NCBI GenBank assembly: GCA_902477915.1
Contig: CABSJA010000003.1
Span: 5,051 to 69,050 of the forward strand
Reading direction: 5' to 3'
Origin: an uncultured Veillonella sp.
GTDB lineage: Bacteria > Bacillota > Negativicutes > Veillonellales > Veillonellaceae
Length of the DNA: 64,000 nt
Made by a program: the position numbers and the translations under genes. Of the stretch, positions 36,207 through 45,959 are shown piece after piece (within the stretch, counting starts at the first letter, position 1; each line of letters opens with the position of its first letter). A model generated the notes under the pieces. The model worked only from the letters and a program-made list of their open reading frames with translations. It was not told the DNA's origin and ran no database searches.

Positions 36207-36326
36207 CCATATACCCCTTTCTGTGAAAGTATACAAACAACAGGGTCTCTCCCTTTTAGGAATATGTACTGTATATCTCCCTCTCACGTAGATTACAGTT
36301 TTAAATAAATGATTGTAACTAAATTG

Positions 36327-38153
36327 TTATACATTATGATTTGGATGATATGTAGGAACAATATCTTGTAATACATTGATTACATCCAAATCAGATTTGC
36401 ATGTTTCAAAGCGATCGATTTCACCACTTAACCATTCTTGGTCTACCTCTTCTAATGCAGCTTCAAAAATCTTCTTATGTGTAGTTGTGTTAGTGCCTTC
36501 TTCAGCAGTTAATAATTCTTCATATAGCTTTTCACCTGGACGTAAGCCAGTAAATTCAATGCGAATATCTTTATCAGGCTCATATCCAGAAAGACGAATC
36601 ATATTCTTTGCTAAATCAACAATTTTCACTGGTTCACCCATATCTAATAAGAACACTTCACCACCATTCCCCATAGCACCAGCTTGTAAAACAAGTTGGC
36701 TTGCTTCTGGAATAGTCATAAAGTAACGAGTCATTTCGGGATCTGTAACAGTTACAGGGCCGCCAGCTTCAATTTGTTTACGGAATAATGGAATAACAGA
36801 ACCGCGGCTACCAAGAACATTACCAAAGCGAACGGTAATAAACTTTGTATCATACTTATGATTCATACCAAGTACAACCTTTTCTGCCACTCGCTTCGTA
36901 GCACCCATGACACTTGTTGGGTTTACCGCTTTGTCTGTGGAAATCATAACAAACCGTTCAACACGATGTGCCCCTGCTACATCTGCTACATTACGAGTGC
37001 CATAAATATTATTTAACACCGCTGCAATCGGTTGGATTTCCATAAGTGGTACATGTTTATGAGCTGCTGCATGGAATACTACATCTGGTTCATAATCGGT
37101 AAAGATTTGATCTAACTGATTTTTATCTCGAATATCAGCAATAATGGGAACCAATGTACCTTCAGGCACAATGGAACGCAACTCTTGGTGAATAAGATAA
37201 ATACTATTTTCACCATGACCTAGTAACAATAGTTTTTTAGGTCTTACCCGTAATACTTGACGACAAATTTCAGAGCCAATAGAACCACCTGCGCCCGTAA
37301 CAAGAATGACTTTATCTTTCAAATATGGTTCTACTTTTGATGTGTCTAGATGAATCTCATCACGTTCCAATAAATCTTCAATGGAAATAGGATGCAAATG
37401 AGATACTAAAACCTCATCATCTAATAATTGGTACATCCCAGGTAATGTGTTGATTTTACATTTTAGAGGTGAGCAGATTTCCATGATTTCTCGAATAACA
37501 TCACGCTTTACCGATGGCATAGCAATGATAATTTCTTCAACCTTATATCTTGCTACAAGCATTGGAATATCTTCACGATTCCCTAAAATTCTAAAGCCAT
37601 TCATAAGGCGGTTATGTTTGAACATATCATCATCTACAAAGCCAATGATTCGACGAGAGCGCTTATGATATCGCTCTATTTCACGAGCAATAGTTGCACC
37701 AGCATCACCAGCACCTATAATGAGTGTATTTACTTGGCCACTTTCACCATCATCCCCACTGCTATAATGAAGCGCCACATAATGTAGCAACATGCGTCCC
37801 ATACCTACTGCACCAGTTGTAAGGAACCAAGTAATAAAATAGATTGATCTTGGTAATGATTTACCAAATACAAACATAGAGGAGTAAAAGATTGCTGTAC
37901 CTACTGTCGTAGCGACAAATACTGCCAATACCTCTCGCATCCCTGCATAACGCCAAATACGCGTGTACAAATGCATAAGCAAGAACATCAACATATACGA
38001 AATCAGCAATATTGGCAATGCGTCTACCATTTGATCAATATATCGAGGTTCTATATAGCCATCAAATCTAATAAATAAACTAATGAAAGCAACAATAACA
38101 ATCGTCGCAATATCGGCAATAAATAGTATGGCTGGTAATAAATATGAACGCAA
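36327..38153 (-). CDS. FlaA1/CapD/PglF-type nucleotide-sugar 4,6-dehydratase with membrane domain
   Basis: This 608-residue protein has four membrane helices in residues 1-125, a first Rossmann region (IIGAGDAGATIA near residue 146) and the catalytic SDR domain with TGAGGSIG at 286-293. The active site carries Met416 and Lys420 in NPTSVMGATKR, the Ser-Met-Lys type seen in WbpM and PglF, which convert UDP-GlcNAc to the 4-keto-6-deoxy sugar. Translation appears to start at a TTG behind AAGGGGG. A 120-base gap without clear signals separates it from the Wzz gene. Confidence 0.9.
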   Translation of the reverse strand: MRSYLLPAILFIADIATIVIVAFISLFIRFDGYIEPRYIDQMVDALPILLISYMLMFLLMHLYTRIWRYAGMREVLAVFVATTVGTAIFYSSMFVFGKSLPRSIYFITWFLTTGAVGMGRMLLHYVALHYSSGDDGESGQVNTLIIGAGDAGATIAREIERYHKRSRRIIGFVDDDMFKHNRLMNGFRILGNREDIPMLVARYKVEEIIIAMPSVKRDVIREIMEICSPLKCKINTLPGMYQLLDDEVLVSHLHPISIEDLLERDEIHLDTSKVEPYLKDKVILVTGAGGSIGSEICRQVLRVRPKKLLLLGHGENSIYLIHQELRSIVPEGTLVPIIADIRDKNQLDQIFTDYEPDVVFHAAAHKHVPLMEIQPIAAVLNNIYGTRNVADVAGAHRVERFVMISTDKAVNPTSVMGATKRVAEKVVLGMNHKYDTKFITVRFGNVLGSRGSVIPLFRKQIEAGGPVTVTDPEMTRYFMTIPEASQLVLQAGAMGNGGEVFLLDMGEPVKIVDLAKNMIRLSGYEPDKDIRIEFTGLRPGEKLYEELLTAEEGTNTTTHKKIFEAALEEVDQEWLSGEIDRFETCKSDLDVINVLQDIVPTYHPNHNV

Positions 38154-38189
38154 AAGAACGCCCCCTTATATGTGAGATAAACCCTATCC

Positions 38190-38933
38190 TTAATCCTTAC
38201 CGATACGTGATACCATGTATGCACCAGTCAAAATTGGAGCAATATCACGAGCAAAGTTAATACGACTATTTTTAGTCAAGTAAAGAACATCCCCTTCTCG
38301 CATAATATAGTTTTCGGACATATCTCCAGTTTGTAACATGCGATTTAAATTAATAGGAATTGGTTTTTCAGGATTGTCTTGATGAATTAAGTAAATTTTC
38401 TTTTTAGCTGTATCCCAGTTAAAGCTACCAGCAGCACCAATCGCATCAATAACAGTACTAGACTTAGTCAATGTATAAGCACCAGGCTTATTAATCTCAC
38501 CGAATACGTACACCCGAACTCCTCCGAGTTTTGTAACATTTACAGTAATATCCGGATTAATAATGTACCGAGATAAACCTTGCTGCAATTGGGCGGTAAA
38601 CTCATCGACGGTTAAACCATCTGCTTTTACTGGTCCCACCATAGGGAATGATACATATCCGTCAGGACGCACAGTATACATAATATCGTTACCATTACGT
38701 GTACCAAGATCTGCTTGTTGTACAACTTGAATAGTTAGTTCATCACCTTGTCGTAGACGATACTCTTTATCAGAGCTCACAACAGATGCACTCGTTTCAA
38801 GTGGTGCATGCCCCTCTGATTGTAATATTTTAGAATCGTAAGACTGTTCAGCTGTTACATTAACAGGTGCAGCCATGGATGTTGTTGTGACACATAAGAA
38901 TGCGGCCATCATCATATACTGTTTTTTATTCAT
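38190..38933 (-). CDS. Wza-like polysaccharide export protein
   Basis: The 247-residue protein has a signal peptide (cut near TSMAA-PV), a polysaccharide export domain (YRLRQGDELTIQVV, YTVRPDGYVSFPMVG) and an SLBB domain (VYVFGEINKPGAYTL). It is much shorter than E. coli Wza and has no lipobox cysteine, so it may not form a full outer-membrane channel alone. It is the first gene of the capsule operon. Confidence 0.9.
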   Translation of the reverse strand: MNKKQYMMMAAFLCVTTTSMAAPVNVTAEQSYDSKILQSEGHAPLETSASVVSSDKEYRLRQGDELTIQVVQQADLGTRNGNDIMYTVRPDGYVSFPMVGPVKADGLTVDEFTAQLQQGLSRYIINPDITVNVTKLGGVRVYVFGEINKPGAYTLTKSSTVIDAIGAAGSFNWDTAKKKIYLIHQDNPEKPIPINLNRMLQTGDMSENYIMREGDVLYLTKNSRINFARDIAPILTGAYMVSRIGKD

Positions 38934-39270
38934 ATTTTACCTCTTTGATTTACATTCAACTCACTCAATACATCACTTATTTTCTAAGATTATTAATCCT
39001 AAAAAATCGGTTAAGTCATTTTATCATTATTTTAAATTTTCTTCCATAAACGCAGACCATTCTGAGCTAACTTCATCAAAACTTTAAGAAGGAATCCCGT
39101 AAATATAAGGTTTTCACCATCTATTCATGGGTATTTTTTTACTCACTTCACTCACATTTCACCCGATTTTTTCATTTATTTTCGATAAATAAATTAAATA
39201 TATATAAACTCAATTCACCATCGCTTCACAAAATCATCAAAATCTCATCAAATTTATTGATGAAACAAAA
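38934..39270. other. Leader region of the capsule operon
   Basis: This gene-free region lies between the capsule operon and the livF terminator. I find no convincing -35/-10 pair. Close to the far end is a cluster of TCATCAA repeats (39234-39263). If transcription starts there, the leader would be about 300 bases long, which leaves room for RNA-level control; no known riboswitch or JUMPstart sequence was recognised. Confidence 0.45.
39234..39263. repeat. Phased TCATCAA repeats upstream of the capsule operon
   Basis: TCATCAA occurs at 39234-39240 and 39245-39251, exactly 11 bases apart, and its complement TTGATGA at 39257-39263. The second and third copies form a perfect seven-base inverted repeat with a five-base centre. 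One-turn phasing is typical of transcription factor sites. Confidence 0.4.
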
Positions 39271-39314
39271 AAATAAGGTGTATATACTAGCTTTCTAGTA
39301 TATACACCTTATTT
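39271..39314 (-). terminator. Terminator after livF
   Basis: A 20-base perfect stem around a four-base loop lies about 40 bases after the livF stop codon, with A/T runs on both sides. It ends the livKHMGF operon. Confidence 0.92.
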
Positions 39315-39351
39315 AAAATTTTAGATAAGTACTACTGACTTAAGGTATTAA

Positions 39352-40062
39352 TTATTCAACACGACCGCCTAAATATGCTTCCATAACGCGAGGATCATGA
39401 CGTACTTCATCAGCTGGACCAGATAATACCATTTTACCTGTTTCCAATACATACGCGTAATCAGCAATTTTCAATGCTTGTCGTACATTTTGTTCTACCA
39501 AAAGAACAGTAGTTCCTTCAGCACTAATTTCTTTGATAGTTTCAAAGATTTCATTTACTACTAATGGTGCAAGACCCATTGATGGTTCATCCAATAGTAA
39601 GAGCTTTGGACGTGCCATAAGTGCACGACCAATAGCTAACATTTGCTGTTGACCACCAGATAGAGTACCACCTAATTGGTAACTACGTTCGTCAAGGATT
39701 GGGAAGCGTTTAAATACTTTTTTAATATCTGCTTCAATCTCATTATCGTTACGGATATAAGCACCCATTTCTAGGTTTTCATAAACGCTCATATCTTGAA
39801 GAATTTGACGACCTTCAGGAACTAAGGAAATACCACCATGTACAATTTGATGTGTTTTATGGCCAGTAATATCTTGGCCTTCAAATAATACTTTACCAGA
39901 TGTTGGTTTTACAAGCCCCATGATGGTTTTCATAGTTGTAGATTTACCGGCACCATTGGCACCAATCAAAGATACAATAGAGCCTTGAGGCACTTCTAAA
40001 CTAATATCTTTTAAGGCTGTAATATGTCCATAACCAGCCACGATGTTTTCTAGCTTTAACAT
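39352..40062 (-). CDS. livF: Branched-chain amino-acid ABC transporter ATPase LivF
   Basis: LivF is one of the two cytoplasmic ATPases of the leucine/isoleucine/valine importer. The 236-residue protein has Walker A GANGAGKST near residue 34, the LSGGQQQ signature near residue 135, Walker B LLLLDEP, and the family-typical SMGLAPL and GGRVE end. It is the last gene of the operon, one base after livG. Confidence 0.95.
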   Translation of the reverse strand: MLKLENIVAGYGHITALKDISLEVPQGSIVSLIGANGAGKSTTMKTIMGLVKPTSGKVLFEGQDITGHKTHQIVHGGISLVPEGRQILQDMSVYENLEMGAYIRNDNEIEADIKKVFKRFPILDERSYQLGGTLSGGQQQMLAIGRALMARPKLLLLDEPSMGLAPLVVNEIFETIKEISAEGTTVLLVEQNVRQALKIADYAYVLETGKMVLSGPADEVRHDPRVMEAYLGGRVE

Positions 40063-40063
40063 A

Positions 40064-40825
40064 TTACGCCTCCTCTTTACCTAAGTAAGCTTCAATTACA
40101 GCCTCATTATTTTGAATTTCTTGAGGTGTACCTTCAGCAATCTTTTTACCAAAGTTGAATACTACCAAACGATCACAAATATTCATCATCAATTCCATAG
40201 CATGTTCAATTACGACAACAGTAATACCAAGATCGCGAATCTTACCAATCAATTGGCGCAATGCTTCTGTTTCACTATCGTTCATACCTGCTGCTGGCTC
40301 ATCGAGCAAAATTAATTGAGGATGCGTTGCCAAAGCACGTGCAATTTCAAGGCGACGTTGTTTACCATATGGCAAAGATGTAGCTACCTCTTCAGCATCT
40401 TCTTCAAGACCTACTAGCTTTAAGAACTCATAAGCAATGCCACGACAACGTTCTTCTTCAATGCGTTGGCGTTTAGTTCTTAAGAAACTAGCAATGAAAC
40501 CAGAACCTGTTCGGCAATGCATACCTGTTAAAACGGTTTCCAAAGCTGTCATATTGCCAAAGAGACGAATATTTTGGAATGTACGAGCTATACCCATTTC
40601 AACTGTTCTATGTGGTTTAATGCCTACAACAGACATACCATCAAATACGATTTCACCAGAACTTACAGGGAATACACCTGTAATCAAGTTAAAGAGTGTA
40701 GTCTTACCAGCACCGTTTGGACCAATAACACCAAATACTTCGCCTTGTTTTACGCCAAAGGATATACCGGTGAGAGCTGCAACGCCACCAAAGCTTTTAC
40801 TTACGTCATTTAATTCTAATAGCAT
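40064..40825 (-). CDS. livG: Branched-chain amino-acid ABC transporter ATPase LivG
   Basis: The 253-residue ATPase has Walker A GPNGAGKTT near residue 35, the LPYGKQRRLEIARAL signature typical of LivG instead of LSGGQ, and Walker B LILLDEPAAGMN. It pairs with LivF under the LivH/LivM membrane dimer. Confidence 0.95.
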   Translation of the reverse strand: MLLELNDVSKSFGGVAALTGISFGVKQGEVFGVIGPNGAGKTTLFNLITGVFPVSSGEIVFDGMSVVGIKPHRTVEMGIARTFQNIRLFGNMTALETVLTGMHCRTGSGFIASFLRTKRQRIEEERCRGIAYEFLKLVGLEEDAEEVATSLPYGKQRRLEIARALATHPQLILLDEPAAGMNDSETEALRQLIGKIRDLGITVVVIEHAMELMMNICDRLVVFNFGKKIAEGTPQEIQNNEAVIEAYLGKEEA

Positions 40826-40836
40826 TCAGTTCCCTC

Positions 40837-41850
40837 CTATCCTTGTTTTTCTTCTTGTTGTTTACGTTTATACGCTTCAAAACGTTCTGTTAATACTTGT
40901 GATTCAGGAATATATGGAGCTTTTTTAAAGCCTAATTTACGGCTAATTTTATCTACCATAGATTCTGTTAAAATACCATCTGGGCGAACTGCCATCAAGA
41001 TAACAAGCAATGCACCGTAGATGATGTCCCGATAATCGGATAAGAAGCGCAATACTTCTGGCAATAATGTAAGAATAAAGGAGCCTAATACGGAACCCCA
41101 TACAACATTAGAACCACCAAATACAGGGAATAATAAGATTTGTACTACCTTATGGTAGCTAAAGTCTGTAGGATTGATAAAGTTTGTAATATGAGCATAC
41201 AAACCACCGCCAATACCAGCGATGAAAGCACCAATGATAAAGGCCATCATCTTGTAGTATACAACGTTAATACCCATTAATTCTGCTGCATGATCATCAG
41301 CCTTAATCGCTGCAAAGGCACGACCAACGCGGCTATTATTAATGCGTACACAGAAGGCAATAATCAATACTAAGATTGCCAATAGGATAATGATAGCCAT
41401 TAAGTTGCCCCATGCAACAGCATCAATACCCATCAAACCATCGATATCAAGTTCATAGGCTAAGTTTGTTAATTCTTGAGGAATGGATGGAATACCAGAA
41501 AGGCCTAATGCACCATTAGTAATATCCAAGTTCAAGAAAATAACACGCACCACCTCGCCAAAACCAAGAGTAGCAATGGCAAGATATAAACCGCGAAGAC
41601 GTGTTGTTGGTAAACCGATAATAACGGCTACAAGACTGGCAACTAGGCCACCAATGATAATGCCTACAACGATAGGCAAATCAGCTTTCAAAGAAAGGAT
41701 AGCGCCTACGTATGCACCAACGCTCATAAAGCCAGCAGCCCCTAAAGAAAGCTGACCACTTGCAAGTGTAAAGTAAATAGAGATACCCATGATGGCATTG
41801 ATGATGAAGAACATCACGATCTGTAGATAATACGGGTTCAATAAATCCAT
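40837..41850 (-). CDS. livM: Branched-chain amino-acid ABC transporter permease LivM
   Basis: The 337-residue permease has about nine membrane helices and the LivM features LRGLYLAIATLGFGEV near residue 85 and SRVGRAFAAIKADDHAAELMGIN near residue 172, the latter the coupling loop to the ATPases. It overlaps livH by one base (TAATG). Confidence 0.94.
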   Translation of the reverse strand: MDLLNPYYLQIVMFFIINAIMGISIYFTLASGQLSLGAAGFMSVGAYVGAILSLKADLPIVVGIIIGGLVASLVAVIIGLPTTRLRGLYLAIATLGFGEVVRVIFLNLDITNGALGLSGIPSIPQELTNLAYELDIDGLMGIDAVAWGNLMAIIILLAILVLIIAFCVRINNSRVGRAFAAIKADDHAAELMGINVVYYKMMAFIIGAFIAGIGGGLYAHITNFINPTDFSYHKVVQILLFPVFGGSNVVWGSVLGSFILTLLPEVLRFLSDYRDIIYGALLVILMAVRPDGILTESMVDKISRKLGFKKAPYIPESQVLTERFEAYKRKQQEEKQG

Positions 41851-42731
41851 TATGGTCTCCCCCCTTTATCTTTAGAACCAAACAAGCCTTGTGGGCGCCA
41901 GAATAATAATAGGATGATGAGGCCAAAGGCCACAGCATCACGGAATGTAGATGCGCCATAGGCAACAGAGAAGATTTCTGCTACGCCTAAAATGAAGCCG
42001 CCAACCATAGCGCCTGTAATATTACCAAGGCCACCTAAGATAAGCACTGCAAGGCCTTTAAAGCCGATGATAACGCCCATTGTAGGCTCAATAGCATTAA
42101 AGGACAAACCTACTAATACGCCTGCAGCAGCACCTAAGGCAGATGCAATCATAACAGTAACAGATATAATCATGGTTGGATTAATACCCAACAAAGCTGC
42201 CGTTTCAGTGCTCATGGATACAGCGCGGATAGCCTTACCAATTTTAGTTTTCTTAATAACTACATTAAGAATTAACATTAACACAACAGAAACGCCTAAG
42301 CCAATAATTTGTACCATGGAAATTTTGAAAGCTCCAAAGTCGATTAGGCCACCAATATAATCTGGTGGGAAAGATCTTGTTTGAGGGCCCCAAAGCAATA
42401 ATGCCAAACTTTCAAGGAAAATAGAAACACCAATGGTACTGATAAGTGGTGCCAAGTGAGACACCTTTTTCTTACGTAGTGGACGAAGCGCCACAAATTC
42501 TAAAAGATAACCGAGGATAGCACCTACAGCCATAGCTACGATAAGGGCTACAAAAATGTTAACGTTAAAAATTGTTACCATAAAAAGACCAACGAAGGCA
42601 CCTATCATAAAGATGCCTCCGTGAGCCATGTTGATAATATTCAAAACACCGAACACAAGTGTTAAGCCAATAGCGAGTACAGCATATAAGCTACCGAGGG
42701 TTAACCCGTTAACTAATTGTTGTAAAAACAC
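41850..42731 (-). CDS. livH: Branched-chain amino-acid ABC transporter permease LivH
   Basis: The 293-residue permease has about eight membrane helices, the N-terminal QQLVNGLTLGSLYAVLAIGL typical of LivH, and the coupling segment GKAIRAVSMSTETAALLGIN near residue 190. Translation starts at a GTG behind GAGGTAG. It follows livK by 14 bases. Confidence 0.94.
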   Translation of the reverse strand: MFLQQLVNGLTLGSLYAVLAIGLTLVFGVLNIINMAHGGIFMIGAFVGLFMVTIFNVNIFVALIVAMAVGAILGYLLEFVALRPLRKKKVSHLAPLISTIGVSIFLESLALLLWGPQTRSFPPDYIGGLIDFGAFKISMVQIIGLGVSVVLMLILNVVIKKTKIGKAIRAVSMSTETAALLGINPTMIISVTVMIASALGAAAGVLVGLSFNAIEPTMGVIIGFKGLAVLILGGLGNITGAMVGGFILGVAEIFSVAYGASTFRDAVAFGLIILLLFWRPQGLFGSKDKGGRP

Positions 42732-42745
42732 TATACTACCTCAAC

Positions 42746-43894
42746 TTATTTTGTTAATGCGTCAAATTGACCGTTTTTAATTTGTAATACTTGAACTTCC
42801 ATGGAAGGATCGCGTTTTTCGTTGAACTTGAATTGACCAGTTACACCAACGAAGTCAGCAATATTTTTCAAAGCTTCGCGGAATTTTTCACGATCTGTAG
42901 TAGAACCTGCTTTTTTCAAAGCTGCTTCATAGAGGTATACTGCATCATAAGCTTGAGCTGCGAATTGGTCTGGTTCTTTACCGTATTTATCTTTGTAAGC
43001 TTTACGGAAGTCTTTTACCTTTTGATCGTCTTTGTTAGGGAACCAAGGTGTACCTACGATAACACCATCAGCTGCAGCACCTGCAATTTTAATGAATTCA
43101 GGGCTATTAAAGCCATTGGAACCAATTACAGGTTGATTCATACCCATTTCACGCATTTTTTTCATGATTAATGCGCCTTCTTGGTAAAGAGAAGCAACTA
43201 CGATAACATCAGGTTTTGCTTGTTGAATCTTAGTTAATTGTGCAGAGAAATCAGTATCTTTATCTGCAAATGTTTCAGTATCAACAATTTGTACGCCTTC
43301 AGATTCCAATGCTTTACGAGCTGTATTATTTACAGATACCATTTGGTCATTGTTGTTGGAGTACATAATAGCTGCAGTTTTGAAGCCTAAAGTTTTATGT
43401 GCTTCTTTAATTGCAGTATCTACTGCCAAGGATTCAGGTACAGCATTACGGAAAATGTAATCGCCGATATCTGTAATACCTTCAGCTGTTGTAGATGTAC
43501 CAAGAGCTACGATTTTGCTTTTGTTTGCTACAGGACCAGCTGCCATCATTTCGCCAGATAACATTGGGCCGATAACAGCTACAACTTTATCCTTAGAAAT
43601 TACTTTATTCATTGCATTAATTGCTTCGTTTTTATCACCTTTAGTATCTTCTACTAATAAGTTGATTTTTACAGCATTTGCATCAGCGTTAATTTCGCTT
43701 ACTGCCAATTCTGCACCAGCTTTAATGGACTCACCATATGCTGCTGCACCACCAGTTGTTGTTGTTAACAATGCAATTTTAGCCTCATTGCTATTTGCAT
43801 TACCTGCATCTTTATTACTGCCACAACCAGCAGCAACTGCCATTACACCAGCAAGACCAAAAATGGCTGCTTTTTTTAACATGGATTTATTCAT
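42746..43894 (-). CDS. livK: Branched-chain amino-acid binding lipoprotein LivK
   Basis: The 382-residue protein has a lipoprotein signal (VMAVAAGC, Cys24) and a type I periplasmic binding fold of the Leu/Ile/Val family (KIALLTTTTGGAAAYGESIKAGAELA). The exact ligand is not fixed by sequence. It is the first gene of the liv operon, giving it the highest dose. Confidence 0.93.
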   Translation of the reverse strand: MNKSMLKKAAIFGLAGVMAVAAGCGSNKDAGNANSNEAKIALLTTTTGGAAAYGESIKAGAELAVSEINADANAVKINLLVEDTKGDKNEAINAMNKVISKDKVVAVIGPMLSGEMMAAGPVANKSKIVALGTSTTAEGITDIGDYIFRNAVPESLAVDTAIKEAHKTLGFKTAAIMYSNNNDQMVSVNNTARKALESEGVQIVDTETFADKDTDFSAQLTKIQQAKPDVIVVASLYQEGALIMKKMREMGMNQPVIGSNGFNSPEFIKIAGAAADGVIVGTPWFPNKDDQKVKDFRKAYKDKYGKEPDQFAAQAYDAVYLYEAALKKAGSTTDREKFREALKNIADFVGVTGQFKFNEKRDPSMEVQVLQIKNGQFDALTK

Positions 43895-43937
43895 GCTACA
43901 CCCTTCCTTTGAAACATAAAACTTTAAATCTATATCT

Positions 43938-43967
43938 ATATTATTAGAGTTTTCAATTTTTTGTCAA
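43938..43967 (-). promoter_or_regulatory. Promoter of the liv operon
   Basis: A perfect TTGACA (43962-43967) and TAATAT (43938-43943, four of six) on the minus strand are 18 bases apart. The leader before livK would be about 40 bases. An AT-rich imperfect hairpin at about 43970-44002 may end the ABC-F transcript on the other side. Confidence 0.6.
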
Positions 43968-44003
43968 TTAAAATAACTCTATAATAATATATACTATTAT
44001 AAG

Positions 44004-45923
44004 TTATTCAGATAATCGTTCCCATTTCTCATACAATGCATCTAACTCACTTTGTGTAGATTCAATTTGTATGGAAATTTTGGACATTTCATCTAAATCT
44101 TGCTGTACTACAGGATTAGCCAATTGCACTTCATACATCTTCATGGTTGCTTCTAAACGAGCAATTTCAGATTCTACCTCAGCTAATTGTTTTTCCACCA
44201 TATATGCATTCGGTTTCTTCTGAGGTTCCTCTGTCGGTTCTGATGTTGAAAGTACTGGTTCATCAAGTGAAACAACTTTATTTTCAACTTTATCACTCTC
44301 TGAGTTCTGTTCATTAGCTAATGCTAATAAATCTTCTTGTTCTTTCAGCTTTTCTTTATAGTACGAGTAATTACCAAGATATTCAGTAATTTTTCCATCA
44401 TCTAAAACAATGGTTTTTGTAGAAACTTGATCTAAGAAATATCTGTCATGGGAAATAATAAAACATGTACCTTCAAATTGTTGCAAGGCTTGTTCCACAA
44501 TTTCGCGCGTTGGAATATCTAAATGGTTCGTCGGTTCGTCTAAGATAAGAAAATTATCACCTTGAAGGAATAATTTTAATAATGCTAAACGAGCTCTCTC
44601 ACCACCAGATAAGTCACCTACAAGCTTAAATACATCATCCCCTTTAAATAGGAATGAACCTAATACATTACGGGCCTTCTCTTCAGTGTAGTTAAAGTGA
44701 TTCATAACCTCTTCTACTACCTGCCAAGAATCATGTAGTTCTTCATGCTCTTGCGAGAAATATCCCACTTGTACGCGATTACCGATATCTACGTGACCAT
44801 TCTCAGGAAATAATTCACCTACAATAGTTTTTACGAGTGTCGATTTACCTGCCCCATTAGGACCAATAAGAGCTACTGATTCACCTCGTCGAACTACGAG
44901 TGATATATCATCAATGATAGGACTTTCACCATACCCTACTGATAAATGATCTAGGACAAGAACCTTATCCGCACTCATCGCTGCAGGAGGGAAAGAAAAT
45001 TGTAAATGATGTGAGGTTACCGGTGCATCAAGTCGTTCTAAACGGTTAAGTTGAGACTGCCGGCCACGAGCCATTTTAGATTTTATACCTGCACGATATT
45101 TATCTATATAGGCCTCTGTCTTCTTGATGTACTCCTGTTGTTTCTCATAGGCCACCATATCTGCTTTCAAACGTTCATCCCGTTGTTGAATATAGCGGCT
45201 GTAATTACCACGATAGATTGTCGTCTTATGGTTATCTAGTTCTACAACACCAGTGACAATACGATCTAAAAAATAGCGGTCATGGCTGACGATGAGAATA
45301 CCGCCAGGATAGGCAGATAAATAACCCTCTAGCCACTCTAACATGTCCATATCTAAATGGTTAGTTGGCTCGTCTAAGAACAAAAAGTCTGGACGGCGTA
45401 CCAAGGCTTTAGCTAAATTAATGCGAGTCTTTTGACCACCAGAAAAAGCACTAGCGGGCTTATCTAAATCCTCATCGGTAAAACCAAGTCCATAAATGAT
45501 ACGTTTAGTCTTTTGCTCATAATCATAGCCACCTAGCCATTCTAAACGATTTTGCAAATAATCCAATCGCTGCAGATCCGATTCACTAGCTTCTTCAGAC
45601 TCCAAACGCGTGGTAAGTTCTTTTAGTTGCTCCTCTAATACATGGACATCGGCCCAAGCTTTTTCAATTTCTGTAGCTAAACTATCATCTCCTAGATTTA
45701 CATCTTGTTGTAAGTAACCAATACTGGCTACAGGAGACTTAACTACATTGCCTTCATCTAATTCTTCATAGCCTAATATGCATTTTAACAAGGTGGATTT
45801 CCCAGCCCCATTAGGTCCTACCAAGGCTAGTCGCTCACCTTCTTTTATCTCAAAAGACACATTGGAAAATACTTGGCGCACCCCAAATGATTTTCCAAGG
45901 CCTATCATTCGAATGCGTTCCAT
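44004..45923 (-). CDS. ABC-F family ATPase
   Basis: ABC-F proteins act on the ribosome, helping stalled translation or giving antibiotic protection. The 639-residue protein has two ATPase domains: Walker A GPNGAGKS at residues 36-43 and again near residue 350, signatures FSGGQKTR and LSGGERAR, and two LDEPTNHLD Walker B motifs. A charged linker of about 80 residues joins them, and the C-terminal coiled coil (about residues 560-639) is typical of the Uup/YdiF-like groups. Start behind AGGAGG. Confidence 0.93.
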   Translation of the reverse strand: MERIRMIGLGKSFGVRQVFSNVSFEIKEGERLALVGPNGAGKSTLLKCILGYEELDEGNVVKSPVASIGYLQQDVNLGDDSLATEIEKAWADVHVLEEQLKELTTRLESEEASESDLQRLDYLQNRLEWLGGYDYEQKTKRIIYGLGFTDEDLDKPASAFSGGQKTRINLAKALVRRPDFLFLDEPTNHLDMDMLEWLEGYLSAYPGGILIVSHDRYFLDRIVTGVVELDNHKTTIYRGNYSRYIQQRDERLKADMVAYEKQQEYIKKTEAYIDKYRAGIKSKMARGRQSQLNRLERLDAPVTSHHLQFSFPPAAMSADKVLVLDHLSVGYGESPIIDDISLVVRRGESVALIGPNGAGKSTLVKTIVGELFPENGHVDIGNRVQVGYFSQEHEELHDSWQVVEEVMNHFNYTEEKARNVLGSFLFKGDDVFKLVGDLSGGERARLALLKLFLQGDNFLILDEPTNHLDIPTREIVEQALQQFEGTCFIISHDRYFLDQVSTKTIVLDDGKITEYLGNYSYYKEKLKEQEDLLALANEQNSESDKVENKVVSLDEPVLSTSEPTEEPQKKPNAYMVEKQLAEVESEIARLEATMKMYEVQLANPVVQQDLDEMSKISIQIESTQSELDALYEKWERLSE

Positions 45924-45939
45924 TCATAACCTCCTAATC

Positions 45940-45959
45940 ATTACCCTTTATTATACCAC
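45940..45959 (-). promoter_or_regulatory. Extended -10 promoter candidate for the ABC-F gene
   Basis: The minus strand reads TGGTATAAT (-10 hexamer 45950-45955) and overlaps the stop codon of the secretin gene. The 20 bases at 45940-45959 are identical to those at 54378-54397, upstream of the nucleoid protein gene. Confidence 0.5.

Noticed and set aside
38934..39270. JUMPstart/ops element for RfaH in the capsule leader
   Set aside because: No GGCGGTAGC-like sequence is present on the minus strand in this region.
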